The notes beneath the pieces are model-generated. The model worked only from the letters and a program-made list of their open reading frames with translations, made no database searches and had not been told where the DNA came from. Source: Xylanibacter ruminicola Ga6B6 (GTDB taxonomy: Bacteria; Bacteroidota; Bacteroidia; Bacteroidales; Bacteroidaceae). From it: a stretch of 64,000 nt of DNA. The position numbers and the translations under genes are program-made. Location: contig NZ_JHXD01000002.1 of NCBI RefSeq assembly GCF_000687715.1, positions 186,001 to 250,000 on the forward strand. The letters are read 5' to 3'. Below are positions 63,740 to 64,000 of the stretch, one piece after another; position 1 is the first letter of the stretch, and the number at the start of each line of letters is the position of its first letter.

Positions 63740-64000
63740 ATGAAGAAACTATTAGTAGCGTTATCGCTTATCGCCGGTAGCCTGACCGCATCGGCACAGT
63801 GGGGACGTCCTGTAGATTATGCAGCAGGTCCTGGACTTAAGGATGCTTACAAGGATTATTTTACTGTAGGTGTGGCTGTAAACAAGTTCAACATCTCTGA
63901 TCCTGCTCAGACTGCAATCGTTAAAAAGCAGTTTAACAGCGTTACTGCCGAGAATGCTTGGAAACCAGGTGAGATTCACCCAAAAGAGGGTGTGTGGAAC
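63740..64000 (+). CDS. GH10 endo-1,4-beta-xylanase, 5' part
   Basis: Only 87 residues are in the window. A signal peptide (MKKLLVALSLIAGSLTASAQ) is followed by LKDAYKDYFTVGVAVN and FNSVTAENAWKPGEIHPKEG. The latter matches the early GH10 signature in which the Asn-Ser/Thr-Ala-Glu-Asn region lines the substrate cleft and precedes the KP...HP.EG turn. GH10 enzymes cut xylan internally. The catalytic glutamates lie beyond the window. Methionine is normal after AEN in many members; here it is Ala-Trp. It supports the view that this organism uses xylan. Confidence 0.88.
   Translation, partial: MKKLLVALSLIAGSLTASAQWGRPVDYAAGPGLKDAYKDYFTVGVAVNKFNISDPAQTAIVKKQFNSVTAENAWKPGEIHPKEGVWN

Overview
The window looks like chromosomal DNA of a glycan-degrading member of the Bacteroidota, most likely a Prevotella-type (Prevotellaceae) gut or rumen organism. 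The evidence is: three SusC/SusD pairs, two hybrid two-component regulators (HTCS), promoters with the Bacteroidota -7 box TAnnTTTG, and a type IX secretion gene pair (porU-porV), which Prevotella and Porphyromonas relatives have and typical Bacteroides lack. The genus is an inference.

Layout. (1) 1-3059: the end of a starch locus, a SusE/SusF-type glycan-binding protein cut by the window edge followed by a GH13 alpha-amylase with a type IX-like C-terminal tail. (2) 3064-5697, minus strand: three tightly packed surface-polysaccharide genes (GT4, hexapeptide acetyltransferase, GT2). (3) 5840-6123: a strong promoter, no ORF and two terminators, i.e. a candidate small RNA gene. (4) 6122-11582, minus strand: FAH-family hydrolase, porU, porV, ispF. 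(5) 11793-26541: a polysaccharide utilization locus (PUL B) with SusC, SusD, an unrecognised lipoprotein, a CE1 esterase and a GH3 glucosidase on the minus strand, and a secreted HAD phosphatase and an HTCS on the plus strand. A neopullulanase-like GH13 follows at 26652. (6) 28629-44633: PUL C with two GH43 enzymes and SusC/SusD, then a TPR/SpoIIE-like lipoprotein, a GH5 and a two-headed CE6-CE1 esterase. This suggests (arabino)xylan, and a GH10 xylanase begins at the right edge. (7) 44699-59604: PUL D for alpha-mannan, with GH125, GH92, SusC, SusD, a SusE-like protein, GH76 and its HTCS. (8) 59777-62513: a BlaI-type repressor, an M56 membrane peptidase and a TlpA-like thioredoxin. (9) 62514-62989: a convergent gap with 22-bp-period palindromes and a long structured inverted repeat. 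(10) a small outer-membrane barrel protein and the partial GH10.

How it works together. The SusC/D pairs import oligosaccharides released by surface and periplasmic hydrolases, and the HTCS proteins sense these sugars and switch on their loci. PorU and PorV handle export and attachment of proteins with type IX tails, and the amylase and the GH5 both carry tails of that kind. The most informative non-coding signal is a 36-bp sequence present twice, upstream of the HAD phosphatase and upstream of the PUL B HTCS gene, at the same distance from each -7 box; it is a strong candidate HTCS operator. Other signals worth testing are the small RNA, the degenerate phosphatase domain next to PUL C, and the repeat region at 62.5-62.9 kb.
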